Shown: positions 31,220 through 42,545, counted from the first letter of the stretch. The stretch is 64,000 bases of DNA from Yponomeuta sedellus (GCA_934045075.1 OW203722.1:10319396-10383395); one strand, 5' to 3'. Made by a program: numbers and translations. Notes: generated from the letters alone by a model not told the origin.

Positions 31220-31585
31220 TTTAATTTCATAGGCTAGGGCATATGGTATAGGGTATATCTAAAGTTGGTCTAACTAGTCATTTAAGTATAAAATACACAT
31301 TATTAATTTTAAAAAAATCGCAAAGGGCACTGCTATAAAAAGTATGCCGAAAAATCACAAATAAATAGCACTTTTTACATCTCCAAGGATATTACGGCCA
31401 AACTTGCGATTCCAGAGCTATAGCCACTTTTCATGTCAGCTCCATACAAATTTTTCTTCGAAAAATTCTTACACATCCGTTTGCTCTCTATATAGTGTCT
31501 CATCACATTGTTTAGTATAGTAATGATAATGAGTAATAAAACCTATTTCGAGAGAAAAAAGTGACACTTGAAAACTCAAGTTCAT
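31220..31585. repeat. Right arm of the internal inverted repeat
   Basis: The inverted partner of 30431-30795, contiguous with the right Transib terminus. The ~425-bp spacer between the arms holds an antisense retroposon tail (GTCCACTGCTGCATATAGGCC, about 30927) and a perfect 22-bp hairpin (31154-31175 with 31181-31202). Confidence 0.8.
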
Positions 31586-31618
31586 ATGTCTTTGAAACGT
31601 GATTCTCAGCCCACCGTG

Positions 31619-32299
31619 CGGCGCCGACCGGCCCCGGAGTCGCGAGCCGGTGCCGGGCCGGTGAGACAACACAAAGACAGACAATAGCCCTCGCCGTTTT
31701 AGCTAGTGTGCTAATGTGTCGCGCGGGCTCCTAGATTATTTACTATCTATATTAATTTTAACTAAGGCAGATACCCAGAGCATAGGTAGCTTACTCACAT
31801 ATCACGTGCTTACAATCAGAGTATATAACCACTACGTTTACAATCTTACGCAGAACATACCTACTCTCAAAAGTAAAACACGCTCCCACACACGGCGATG
31901 GATGCAGAGATGTTGCTAGGGCAACTTGGCAACGACGCGTCGCCTAGGTACTCACCCCGCACTACTTGGCAACGTCGCCTGGCACCCCGAGCGCAATCGT
32001 TCGTTGGACGAAAAATGATTGCGTTTGTTTTAACTTTCTACCAACAGAAATCTGATCTACCTATTTAGAAGAGCTGATGTAAATGTAAAAAGATACAAAT
32101 TACTAGTGTTGAATCTACAACAAACTACATTTGTAGAAGATCTAAAATAATTAGTTCTTCGTTATAATAGTTTTATAGCACCCATGCGATGAATGAACCA
32201 AGTGTGTGAGCAGGCATGAATATGTCTAATTTGTATAATTATGGATTAGGTACCAAATCGGTATCTAGCAAGCAAGCATAGTAAGTAAAAAAATCAACT
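31619..32299. other. Intergenic DNA, nothing recognised
   Basis: A GC-rich start (CGGCGCCGACCGG) grades into AT-rich sequence. The direct repeat GGCAACG(A/T)CG(C) occurs three times at about 31926-31980. No gene seen. Confidence 0.4.
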
Positions 32300-33079
32300 G
32301 GCCAAGTCCGAGTCTGACTTGCGCACGAAGGGTTCCGTAGGTACTATTATTAATTAAATTATTTATTTTTGAAGTGAATACAACGAAATATTCTGTAAAT
32401 ATTGTAAACGTCGGCGAGACATCGTGAGACACGCAACATTAGCCTATAATGAAGCCTCTTTTTGAAGACCACGACTGCTCAGTAGAGCGTAGGTACAGAC
32501 TAAGAAGAATTTATAGTAACAAGTAATATAGAAATTTACAAGTAATTAGGCTTAGTGGTATATCTGAAATCAAAAGTTGTGAACCGGGTAATTTCAACAA
32601 CTAAGAAAATGGGAACTTGAATGCTGTGCTGCATATCTATATATTTTATCAATGTCACATTCATTTTTAATGTTTCTATTGCTTCCTAAGGTACTAATTA
32701 AAGATCACTTGCGTAAAATTGTTTTTCATTCACAATACCTACTTCGAATCTCTAGTTTTCTGACCGCGTCCTTAAAATGTTGCATTGAAATGTTCCTTAC
32801 CCTCAAATTGCCTTAAATGTAGACTTCACACCTCATACTAACGGAAAATCCACAAAATGAAAAAAAGTATAATTTTGAATTCATGCAAATATAGTCTTAG
32901 ATAATAACTGAATTTGAAAGTTGAGTTGTCTATACCAGGCCACTCAGAAAGTTTTGAAAAATAGTTTTTATGTATAAGACATTGGCCACTAGTAGTTGTT
33001 ATGAAAACGTCATTTATTTAAAAGTAAAAATACTACTGTTCGATTTTCAAATTTCCCTCCGCATTTTTTGAGAGCCAAA

Positions 33080-34434
33080 ATGGATCGGCATTCAGAACAT
33101 TTTCGTGCTATGATTTTATACTATTTCAAATGTTGCTTAAGACCTGATGAGTCATGTGATCGACTTCGAATTGCTTTTATGAATGAAGGACCTTCAAAAA
33201 CAACCATCTACCGCTGGTATAGCGAGTTCAAACGCGGTCATCTTACTTTGAGGGAATGAACAAAGGAGTGGTCGTCCTATCACGGCTGTCACCGAAGAAA
33301 GTTTGCTGGCAGTAAAAAAAATAATTTAAGAAAACAGACGAATTAAGTACGAAAAGATTCAGCATACACTGCAGATTGGTTCAGGAAGTGTTCACAAGAT
33401 TTTGCACAAGCACCTTCCCGTAAGGAGAATAATTTTCCGCTGGGTGCCGCACAACCTCACCGAAGCTCAGAAGCAGGCCCGTGTGGATTGGTGCCGTGAT
33501 TTGTTACAAAAATTTGATGCTGGCTCGTCACGGCGCGTTTACGACACTGTGACAGGTGACAAATCCTGGATTTCTCAATATGATCCAGAAACAAAGCATC
33601 AGTCGACAGTTTGGTTGTTTCAAAATGAACCAACGCCTACGAAAGTGAAGCGATCGAGGAGCGCAGGATTTTTTTTATAGTTTCTTCACTTTGACGGGGT
33701 ACCTAACTTCAATTCCACTTTGAGACCAAAGCAGCATCAACGCTGAATAATAATAATATTGGCCTTTTTGCATCTACTTAATGAGATGATTTATACAGCG
33801 TCCAGTGGTATCTTCACTCACACTTGATGGGTGAAGGGCCCACTCCGACGCTGTAGTGCCTGGGACATGGTTTTATAGATGGTGTAGGCTTGCCCAGCAC
33901 CTATACCATCCTGACAGCTTAGTCGGCCTAGCCCACAGGAAAGACTAGTCAATACGTGCGGAGCCAACCAGGCCGCGGGTTTCCTCACGATGTTTTCCTT
34001 CACCGTTAGCGAGTGGTATTGCAACTACAAATTCTCAAATGTACGTAACTTTGAAATTAAACAAAGTCATTAAACGCTGAATGGTATAACACAAAATGCC
34101 TGCCAGAAGTTTTTTTCTGAATTGAGCAACAAGCGATTGAACAACGGGCTCCGCGGGGTCCTTCTTCACACTTCCTGGACTCCACACAGATCAGAGTCTT
34201 AGGAGACCCTCCTTACAGTCCTGATTAGGTTCCGTGTGACTTCTTTTTACTGCCTACAATAAAAAATCTGCTCAAAGGGATACAGTTTTCATCGCCGGAA
34301 GACGCGCTAGCAGCGTTTGAGAAGGCCGTGGAAGAGGTGTCTGCGGAGGACTGGAATAAATGTTTTGAAAATTGGTTCAGACGCATGATACGTGGTATAG
34401 AGGCTGGTGGAGAGTGCTCTGAAAAGATTAAATA
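33080..34434 (+). pseudogene. Mariner transposase remnant, multiply broken
   Basis: The start MDRHSEHFRAMILYYFK, then 'IYRWYSEFKRG' (first helix-turn-helix), stops near 33257, 'RWVPHNLTEAQK' (linker), 'TGDKSWISQYDPETKHQ' (first catalytic aspartate followed by Lys), a SINE-like insertion, and finally 'AFEKAVEEVSAEDWNKCFENWF' (beyond 'FLLPTIKNL') ending with TAA at about 34434. Several stops and frame changes rule out activity. Inverted ends are not recoverable. It belongs to a mariner lineage different from the copies at 9471 and 18271. Confidence 0.8.
33776..34060 (-). mobile_element. SINE-like insertion in the mariner remnant
   Basis: It contains CTGTAGTGCCTGGGACATGG, GTAGGCTTGCCCAGCACC and GGTTTCCTCACGATGTTTTC, the last a very common lepidopteran retroposon word in antisense. 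It separates two parts of the mariner reading frame, so it inserted later. Exact ends are uncertain. Confidence 0.55.
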
Positions 34435-34638
34435 AAAATAGTTTTTAGGTATAATGTGAAATTTTATTCTCTACAATGTTTGTCTTATGGGTATTTCAAT
34501 AGAAGTAAGAGTATCAGTTTCAAAGAAATATGGTCTTGAAAATTCGCAAAATGTAAATTTGCACGTAAATAAGTTCCGGTTCACAATTTTTGATTTCGGC
34601 TATACCAATAAATCGAATTTAAAGTTTTAGACAATCAT

Positions 34639-34912
34639 GCTGTGTGGTTTCGGCTTAAAGAATAGCACCAACCCAAATTCTTCCCGCGGGTGTCGTAAAA
34701 GGTGACTAAGGGACACAAACTGGGGGGTGGGCAGCAGCGCCCCCTGCAGTACAATGCCACCAATCTGCGATCCTCAACCCGCATGCCCAGCGTGGGGATT
34801 ATGGGCATTAACCCCCAATGATGGTATAAGACAGGCCGCTCTGGTCATCACTAAGGGAGGGCTATGTCCAGCAGTGGACTCCATAATATAGCCTGAAGAA
34901 GAAGACAATCAT
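34639..34912 (+). mobile_element. SINE-like element with 10-bp target duplication
   Basis: AGACAATCAT lies on both sides (34629-34638 and 34913-34922). The body matches the insertion at 13340-13565: a GCTGTGTGGTTTCGGC start, AGCACCAACCCAAATTCTTC, GGGGTGGGCAGCAGCGCCCC and GCTATGTCCAGCAGTGGAC, with an AAGAAGA tail. It has about 45 bp that the other copy lacks. Confidence 0.85.
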
Positions 34913-34922
34913 ACAACGCAAA

Positions 34923-36235
34923 ATTTAACTCTCTTTAATATTGCAATAACGAAGATTCCAGTCCAAAGTACCGTTTCCGAGCTAGAAGCACAAAACTGAA
35001 AGAAAGTGTGATAAGTTCGCGGTTTTTTGGCCCCCAAAAGTTGAGCTCACCTCCTGGGACCGTGCGAATTCGCATTACACGCATTTAAGATCAAATGATG
35101 GTATAAAATGATATCCAGCTTTCTGGAAATTAATTCCTGGATTTTTTTTAATTTGATTGACCTATTATATTAACATCAAGAATTTAAAATGTCAAGAACA
35201 TAAAAAAATAACATTCCATGCGATAATAAGTAAAAATGTCAAACAAGAGAGGTCACGGGGATAATATCAAATAGTATATCATTGTTATACTTATTTTAAT
35301 CAATATAATTATCCGTCAGAAATTCGATTATTGTATGATAGCAGTTTTTAAATAATATATTTTTTTATTTGTGCTTGAACAAGCCTAAGTCCAGTTCTCT
35401 TAATGCACTAGACAGCTTATTATAAATTACAGGGCCCATGCAAAATACACTTTTGTGCACCAGCGCTGTATTTGTCCTCTGCGTAAACATATTTTCGTTT
35501 TATACCGTTTTAATCACTGACTGACTTGTGAAACTCGTATGAAACTAAATAGATATTGTGACTTTTATAACTACGCATGCCTATAGTATATTTTTGACTA
35601 AGGAACTAATAACCACGACAGTAAAATTGTATATTTTGACTTAAATTCTGGTTAACTGAAAACGGCATATTTTTATCTAGATTAGAAACTTAAAACCTCT
35701 CAAGAACTACATTTGAGCTGATGAACTTCGTAACAATGTCCACCAGATAATGTGCTACTTAATGAAAGTATTTGATGAACAAAGTGATTTTTTTTACTTA
35801 AATTTGAAGTTCTAATTTACCATCTCTGAAAGTCTTCATCAGAACATCACCAAATTACCCTGGGACAGCTTTTATATTATATTTTATGAAACATATGCAT
35901 ATTATTTATGAATGGGCCTCATTAGGCCTTATTTGCTGCTGTCCATTGAAAAGTTATTTTCTCCATCTCTCAAAGTCTTCATGACATCTTCACCAAATTA
36001 AAATGGGACCAATGGGACGCTATACCTAGTAGAACAAAAAAAAATATCGAAATAGGTTAAGATTTGACGAAGATAATGCGAAAACATAGTGAAAAATAAT
36101 TAACATACGCGTCGATGTGATAACCTCTTTTGAAGTCGGTTAAAATGGAAATGACTTTCATTAAATAAATATGTACATCATCTATAAAAATATCAACTGT
36201 AGCTACACGGTTCATGAGAGTTTACGTTCAGCTTG
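34923..36235. other. Non-coding repeat body
   Basis: No ORF of note. CATCTCT(G/C)(A/C)AAGTCTTCAT followed by CACCAAATTA occurs twice (about 35821 and 35964), and TTTTGAAGTCGGTTAAAA near 36128 is a known lepidopteran repeat word. It probably forms part of the surrounding composite repeat. Confidence 0.35.
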
Positions 36236-36310
36236 GGGACAGACCGACAGACGGACATACCATCTTAGCAATTGGGTCCCGTTTTTACCCTCTGGTACGG
36301 AACCCTAAAA

Positions 36311-37369
36311 TCTATGTTTTAGTTGGAAGTTATACTTAAAGGGCTATAGTTAATTATTGTTTATGTAGTTAATTATTCCAAGACATTATAAAATGTAAAG
36401 GTGATATGCTGTCGACTGTTCCTCAACAGCAAGTTGCGAATTCAAAAACTAGGGGGTACAAACTGCGACCACGAGTTCTTATAGGAAGCTGCCATAATAA
36501 TCGGTACCGTTTTTAGTAAAGTTTTAAGCAACTTATTTGTCAATAAATCACATAAAAATTAAAAGATGTACCAACATAGCTTAATCGATCTTGTACTAGA
36601 AACCTTAAAAAAAAATATTTCCTCCACCTATTTTGCAAAATGTGAAATATCTGTGAACCATCCATGAGGTATATTTTCGTGTATCGTTTTCGAAAATTTC
36701 TATACATTTACCACGGATATCCGTGACATTTACTATCTGCGAACGGTTTAATCAGTGATGTCTGCGCGCGCCCCAGTCCCTTCTGTGTGGCCCAATTATT
36801 TCTATTAGCGCCATCTAACGTGGAGTAGCATAGACTAGTGAGATTGGGCACAAGCAACTCATTATCAAGTACGGTAGCTGACTGGGTTACGAAAGATTGA
36901 TTAAAATAATTAAGTTATCTCGATCTTAATAACTTATTGATTAAATCATTGGATTTTTTAATATTAATTTATAAAAAAATAAACTATTAGGGAAATGTGG
37001 TTCAATTTCGTTATTATACAGAAAATGTAATAAGTTAGTCACAAATTTTACCGACAAGCGACGTCAGCGCCAGGATCCGAAAAAAGCTATTGAATGATCT
37101 TCTATCCTTACTTCAAATTCAATGGTTTGCCATAGATACTTATTCTGAGCATAGATCACACACTTAGGGTTCCGTAACTAAAAGAAAAAACAAAACTCTT
37201 ATAGGATCACTGTTGGGAATACTGCAACACCACTGTGTGAATGACGACAGCTGGGAAAACGATGAATGAAAGAGTGAATGAACGATTCTAGCTATTCTTT
37301 TTTTTCGGTGTTAGTTTATATTTTAGTTGTTTTTGTAAGCTCTTTTAAGAGCAAGCAAGGCCATCCATC
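36311..37369. other. Intergenic DNA, nothing recognised
   Basis: AT-rich. Only a GGGTTCCGTAAC fragment near 37168, related to the composite repeat, stands out. Confidence 0.4.
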
Positions 37370-37500
37370 AGTTCCATCATTAGCACTACCACCTTCTCCA
37401 CGTCAATTGTTTGTTGGCGAGAATAAAATATTATTAGTATTAATTAAGCCCGCCAATTGTACAATCTTTACTGGTACAATAAAGAATTTAATAATAATAA
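37370..37500 (+). repeat. Dispersed repeat, 'AATTTAATAATAAT' tail (copy 2 of 2)
   Basis: The same order of words as 19330-19465, ending CAATCTTTACTGGTACAATA and AAGAATTTAATAATAATAAT. Confidence 0.6.
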
Positions 37501-37614
37501 TACTTGAACCCACCAGTGTATCTTCCCATACGACGGTGGTTCCATCTGTCTGTCAAGACCATTTGCATTGGAAACGCATGGAGGTAATTTGACGAAATTA
37601 AGAAAATATTAAGG

Positions 37615-37832
37615 TGTTGAGTTGTTGTTGGTTGAAATGATAGAACTTGATGCAGTATTTACAGATGCGTGTTATTCAAACCTAACTCTAACGTATTTAC
37701 AATATTTACAAGAATGCGTAAATAATAAGAGAAAATATAATAGATTTTAAAACGGCAGATTCGTTGCGAGCTTTTGACTGAAGTGTTATTTCCATAGCAA
37801 CTGTGGCGTGAACAGTCTGTGATGCTGCCACA
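37615..37832 (-). repeat. 3' LTR of the gypsy element
   Basis: On the minus strand it starts TGTGGCAGCATCACAGAC and ends AACTCAACA. By eye it differs from the other LTR at only two positions, so insertion was fairly recent. It includes TATTTCCATAGCAACTG, close to an RFX X-box. Confidence 0.92.
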
Positions 37833-37855
37833 ATACTCCCCCGCCGAGACCGCGA

Positions 37856-38365
37856 CTACAGCGGTCGATAGTGTCTTGCAAATCTTACTACTCGACCACT
37901 CCTGGTTTTAATAAGAGTTTTCTGAGTTGCTGGTTGCTCGGATTCTACCGTCTCTCTAGCCAGAAAAGCTGGCTTCAGCCGGTCTACCGTGACGGTGGAC
38001 TGTTTTCCGTTGACCTCTATGTCGAAGGTTTTCGTTCCACGCTTAAGCACTTTGTGAGGTCCTGAGTATGGAGCTTCAAGTGGCTTTTTAACAGGACCTT
38101 GTCGCAGGAACACATGAGTGGCGGTATTTAACTCTTTAGGGATGTAAAAGGTCCGCTTGCTACTGGTATGCCAAGATGTAGGTTGCGGCGTCAGTTGGGC
38201 GATGTGGCTGCGCAGTCTGCTCGCGAGGTCACTGTAGTCAACCTCTCGGTCATCTGACGGCGTGAGAAACTGTCCAGGAAGGCGCAGGATTTCGCCGTAA
38301 ACTAGTTCTGCTGCTGATGCTTGCAAGTCCTCCTTGTATGAGCTGCGGATGCCAAGAAGTACCAT
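37856..38365 (-). pseudogene. Gypsy integrase C-terminal fragment
   Basis: 'GIRSSYKEDLQASAAELVYG' is the typical end of the integrase region in this branch, followed by 'PYSGPHKVLKRG' and 'VDRLKPAFL', the small C-terminal DNA-binding fold. The zinc-finger and catalytic parts are absent. Deletion joins this piece to the RNase H scrap near 38400. Confidence 0.75.
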
Positions 38366-38484
38366 GGGCAGTATCTCAGTCCAGCGAGCGTGAGCGTGGC
38401 ATGTAATTGCGGCTTTTATTGCGGCTGTACTTTTTCTGTGACGGGCTCAGTTTTCTTGAAAAGAATGCCAGCGGTTGCCATGCA

Positions 38485-38742
38485 TCACCCTTGCGTTGCT
38501 GGAGAACTGCTCCAATGGCGACGTCTGAAGCATCCGTCTGTATAGCCAGTTGCGCCTCTGGATCTGGATGGCAAAGCAGTGTGGCCTTTGACAGACTCCT
38601 TGCTGTCGTGGAATGCCTTCAGCTGCTCCGGCGTCAAGTTGACTGGCTTGTTCCCTTTCGCATCTTGACCAGCAAGCAATGCGTTAAGTGGCGTCAAGAT
38701 TTTCGTTGCGGCGGGGATAAACCTCCGATAAAAATTGAGCAT
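38485..38742 (-). pseudogene. Gypsy reverse-transcriptase/RNase H junction fragment
   Basis: 'NFYRRFIPAATKILTPLNAL' marks the thumb/connection segment just before RNase H. The frame then shifts through 'TGYTDGCFRRR', a degraded start of the RNase H domain. Confidence 0.7.
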
Positions 38743-38797
38743 TCCGAGGAATCGCCTTAACTCTTTAATGGTTTTTGGTGCTGGATAGTCTTGAATG

Positions 38798-38902
38798 ATT
38801 ACACTATTTTTATTTTTAATGCACTAACCCGTGCTAAGGAACAAATTTAAAAACCTATTTTAGAGGCTAAAAATTTCACCCATGCCGGGATTCGAACCCG
38901 CA
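38798..38902 (-). mobile_element. Truncated tRNA-headed SINE in gypsy pol, 11-bp target duplication
   Basis: AGTCTTGAATG flanks it (38787-38797 and 38903-38913). It reads GCGGGTTCGAATCCCGGCAT, then the TTTTTAGCCTCTAAAATAGG body and AGCACGGGTTAGTGCATTAA tail of the family at 7004-7577. The head is cut within the T arm. Confidence 0.88.
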
Positions 38903-38999
38903 AGTCTTGAATGGCTTGGACTTTTGAATCTAAAGGGCGGATGCCGGCTGCGGATACGTGAAATCCCAAAAACGTAATTTCTTTTTGGCTAAAAACACA

Positions 39000-40145
39000 C
39001 TAGGCAGTGTTTATGAGTACGCCATACTCAACTAGACGTGTGAAAAGTTGCCTCAGGTGGTGGAGATGCTGCTCCTCGGATTCCGAGTATATCAAAATGT
39101 CGTCTAGGTATCCATAGCAAAAGTCAAGTCCTCTAAGCACTTCGTCCATGAATCGCTGAAATATTTGCGCAGCGTTGCGTAGCCCAAATGTCATGAATGG
39201 GAACTCAGATAACCCGAATGGAGTTGTGATTGCTGTCTTGGGTATATCTTCGCGGTGGACTGGGATCTGGTTATAGGCTTTCACAAGGTCTATCTTTGTG
39301 AAGACATTCTTACCGGATAGCTGGTAGGCGAAGTCTTGTATATTCCTAATGGGGTATCTGTCTGGGATAGTGCGTGCATTTAAGCACCGGTAATCTCCGC
39401 ATGGTCGCCAACCTTTGTCTTTCTTAGGCACGAGGTGTAATGCTGAAGACCATGGACTTTGAGATCTGCGTGCAGTTCCAACTTGTAGCATGTCTTCAAA
39501 CTTCTTCTTTGCTATTTGCATCCTTTCTGGATCTAAGCGGCGAGGTCTGCTGGAGACAGGTGGTCCTGGCGTCGTCCTTATATGATGCTCCGTATTGTGC
39601 TTCGGATCGTTTGGCTTGCCGTTCGGACGGGTGACTTCAGGATATTCGCGAAGAATCTTGTGATAGATTGTGTATTCAGTTGCCGGTATAGTGCGCACTG
39701 ATGAGATTGCCTCCGTTGTTTGTTGGCGCGGTGTGCATACCGTCAGCGATGTCAGTCCGTCGATGAGGCGATGGTTGTGGCAGTCGACTAGTAGGTTGTA
39801 GAAACCTAAGAAGTCTACGCCGATGATGGGTTTCGACACGTCGGCTATGATGAAGCGCCAAGTGAATGCACGGCGAAGGCCGAGGTCGAGTTCTAGCTGC
39901 TTAAACCCATATGTTGGTATCACAGTACCGTTGGCTGCGTACAGTTCGTATTTCGTTTTCTTTTGCGGCTCCCGTATAGCTGACCTGGGGTACACGCACA
40001 GGTCTGAACCCGTGTCGACGAGGAATTGTAGCTTCGTTCTCCGGTCTACTATAAACAGGCGGCCATTTGCTTTAGGGCAGTCACTGGCCGCGACTAATGG
40101 CTGCCCTTCTTGTTTTCCGCATTGTACGTGCAGGGTGGCGTACAA
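39000..40145 (-). pseudogene. Gypsy protease and reverse transcriptase part
   Basis: 381 codons. The retroviral-type protease motif LVDTGSD lies near residues 42-48. The reverse transcriptase shows 'PCGDYRCLN', '[13 protein letters not shown]', '[15 protein letters not shown]' and the active-site YLDD. The frame ends soon after the palm domain, and a SINE and breaks follow. Confidence 0.85.
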
Positions 40146-40435
40146 TTTTGCGCTCTCTTGCCGAATCGGTAGTGAAAGAAGCAGTGGGGAAGGCCGCCGG
40201 GGCGTCGTCGAGGGCGAGACTTGCGGGGACGGGATCGGGGACAGGGTCGAGGACGGGGACGGTTGGGGTACGAAATATCAACCTGGTCCTTTTGGATCAT
40301 TGCGGTCAATGCCTCTATTCTCCGTGTCAGCTCTTCTATGCTGGTCTCCATTGTAGACAAATCAGGATTGCCCGTGGACATGGCTACCTTGGTGGATGCG
40401 GATGCGATCTGGATGCGATCAGCCAGCTGCGCCAT
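40094..40435 (-). pseudogene. Gypsy gag C-terminal remnant
   Basis: The frame starts MAQLADRIQIASASTK, is rich in Pro and Arg in the middle, and ends with a Cys/His cluster (C..HYRFG...NC..PC) of the kind found at the end of gag in one gypsy branch. Upstream gag is missing. The end overlaps the pol frame by about 50 bp. Confidence 0.65.
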
Positions 40436-40517
40436 GGCGTCCGATGAAACGACGATGATTTCAAGAAATTTTCACGTTCTGCGCCATTTTGTGCCGTGTC
40501 GAACTTGGGGTCACCAG

Positions 40518-40735
40518 TGTAGAGTTGTTGTTGGTTTAAATGATAGAACTTGATGCAGTATTTACAGATGCGTGTTATTCAAACCTAACTCTAACGTATT
40601 TACAATATTTACAAGAATGCGTAAATAATAAGAGAAAATATAATAGATTTTAAAACGGCAGATTCGTTGCGAGCTTTTGACTGAAGTGTTATTTCCATAG
40701 CAACTGTGGCGTGAACAGTCTGTGATGCTGCCACA
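40518..40735 (-). repeat. 5' LTR of the gypsy element
   Basis: The pair of the 3' LTR, ending AACTCTACA just before the primer-binding-like site. Confidence 0.92.
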
Positions 40736-41339
40736 AAGGGATTGGAATCAAAATTTATAAAGTATTTTGCACTATAAAATATGGAAAGTAATATCGCCTT
40801 TTACTACAAGTCTAGACAAAACTCGGAAAACTATACATTTGTAACTAATTCATAAAATACTTTCTTTCTTTGAAGTTCGGAAAAACATCGGAAAATCTGG
40901 AAGACTAGATTCCTAAACTACCTATTTATATAAGAGAAGTAATTAAATGTTTAGCAATTATAAAATGTGTTGAGCCACAAAAAACAGCATTTTAATAAAT
41001 TGGTTTAATTGCAACAAAGCAATCCTTGCTCCGCAAATAATTTTAATAATGGTCAAAAATGAAATCATAAATAGGCAGCTTACAATTACATTTGTTACAT
41101 GATAAAAATTCAAACAAAATAACTACTTGGTCAGCAAAATTCATGATTGATCAGCAGAGAAAATATGTCTGTAAGCGTATTTGATTGGTTTGCATATTTA
41201 AAACATGTTGTGTAAAATAACTAATAGAAATGTGTTTTTGTTGAAAAACAGGCATGTACGTCAAAAGTGAGCGAAACAACAGCCGGCGCGTGACACGAGG
41301 AGCCAATCGCGTGCGATTATTGTCATTCGATGACTTATG
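40736..41339. other. Intergenic AT-rich DNA
   Basis: Nothing recognised between the gypsy element and the dispersed repeat that follows. Confidence 0.4.
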
Positions 41340-41550
41340 TCTGGAATGCAAGCATGTAAAATGCATGAGTTTTGTAAAATTTGTGTAAACTCTGTTAATT
41401 AAGGAATTTAAAAAGACTAAGTTTGGAGATTTTTGTCCTATTTCTCCAAAATTATCTAGATTTTGAAATGGACACATAGTTTGACTTGTAACGTTCATTA
41501 TGCCGTAGTCTCTGCGCTACTTTGAATAAAATCTTTTTATTTCATTTCAT
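41340..41550 (+). repeat. Dispersed repeat, 3' end (copy 2 of 3)
   Basis: AATGCATGAG, AACTCTGTTAATTAAGGA, AAGACTAAGTTTGGAG and TCTGCGCTACTTTGAATAAA in this order, ending TTTCATTTCATTTT. Shared with 56800-57010 and, inverted, 10855-11015. Confidence 0.65.
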
Positions 41551-42175
41551 TTTATGCGGCGATTATTAGCAGTCAAATTGCAGTTGTAACAACGTGTTTT
41601 AAATAGATTTGTGTAGTATTTGTGATTTTGCGATTGTTTTACGAAATGAATCGGATGTGGAATGTTGCATTTACAAATTTACATTTCTATAAATAATACA
41701 TATTCAAACATACGGTCGCGGACTAAAAATGTTTAACAGTTTTTAAATTAGATTCTTTAGCACACTGTGTGTAGTAAAGTCTAAAATGCTATATCTAGGT
41801 ACGTATTACTTTTTAATAGTTGTAGCATCGATTCAAACAAAAAGAGTATTCATGACGTTTTGATGATGAAACTCTTTTCTTAATTTAAAAGTTGACATAA
41901 TTGAATTTCTTACAATGACATATATCAAAAATACTAGGATTAAAATAAAAGAAATTGATTGTAAAACCTTGGCAACCTCGCGTGGGTGAATCCCTATTGC
42001 TTCTTTTATGCTCTATGCCTAATCTATGCTCTATTCCTAATCAAATCACATAATATTATCGGCCATGTGGCATAGATTTGTGCATGCAATTACCAACCTT
42101 AAGGTGGTAAACATTTTTAAACCGCGAGTGTACACATTCACTTGTTGTTGAATGCCCTCTGAGTACTTCGATATC
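41551..42175. other. Intergenic AT-rich DNA
   Basis: Nothing recognised. Confidence 0.4.
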
Positions 42176-42545
42176 AACCCTTGTATGTCGCCACTGCTGG
42201 GGGACGGGTCTCTTCCTGCATCGCAGGAAGGTTGGGCCTTACTCCACTACGGGGGCCAAGTCCGGGTTGGTCTAGGATTGTAAGACAGTGGCAAACCTTA
42301 CTGTCAGAAGTTATCAAGCCACCCATAAGGCCTCTGACATGGCTTAACGACTGCCATTACATGACAGCCGGCACCAACAACCTAACCTAAAGTGCCTTGC
42401 GAAGCACGGAAGCGCTCGAAAAAATGCCACTAGCTGTAGCTACGGGACGGTCACCCATCCTGCACCTGACCGCGCCTGTTTTTGCTTAACTCAAGTGATT
42501 GATTCGAATCACTCAGTTTGACTAAGCCACGAGCGCACCAAAATT
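42176..42545 (+). repeat. Retroposon-like block
   Basis: CGCCACTGCTGGGGGACGGG, TTCCTGCATCGCAGGAAGG and GGGCCAAGTCCGGGTTGGTC have the wording of a common lepidopteran retroposon. The following 250 bp is GC-richer than its surroundings and includes GGCACCAACAACCTAACCT and CTGACCGCGCCTG. Only one copy lies in this window, so its ends are unknown. Confidence 0.4.

Larger units (their letters stand above)
27313..31618 (-). mobile_element. Transib (RAG1-like) DNA transposon, decayed
   Basis: The left end CACGGTGGGCTGAAAATCGC (27313-27332) and the complement of the right end, CACGGTGGGCTGAGAATCAC (ending 31618), match at 18 of 20 positions. A RAG1-like transposase lies on the minus strand between them. 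CACGGTG differs at one base from the V(D)J recombination heptamer CACAGTG. Transib makes 5-bp GC-rich duplications. The 5-mers here are CTCCG and CGGCG, both GC-rich but not identical, so the duplication has decayed or the ends have different histories. Confidence 0.7.
32300..36310 (+). repeat. Composite interspersed repeat with GGTTCCGTA ends
   Basis: GGCCAAGTCCGAGTCTGACT, GCGCACGAAGGGTTCCGTAG at the left and GGGTCCCGTTTTTACCC, TACGGAACCCTAAAA at the right are the paired ends of a repeat common in Lepidoptera. A mariner and SINEs lie within. A matching left-end fragment in antisense lies at 43565-43625, and GGGTTCCGTAAC occurs near 37168. The class of the element is not known to me, and whether both ends belong to a single insertion is inferred. 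Confidence 0.4.
37615..40735 (-). mobile_element. Ty3/gypsy LTR retrotransposon, internally deleted
   Basis: 3121 bp bounded by two 218-bp LTRs and an AAGG duplication (37611-37614 and 40736-40739). It is read on the minus strand. A primer-binding-like TGGTGACCCCAAGTTCGA follows the 5' LTR, and a polypurine tract GGCGGGGGAGTA precedes the 3' LTR. Gag tail, protease, partial reverse transcriptase, a piece of RNase H and the integrase C terminus remain in order. Most of RNase H and integrase is gone. It cannot be autonomous. Confidence 0.9.
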
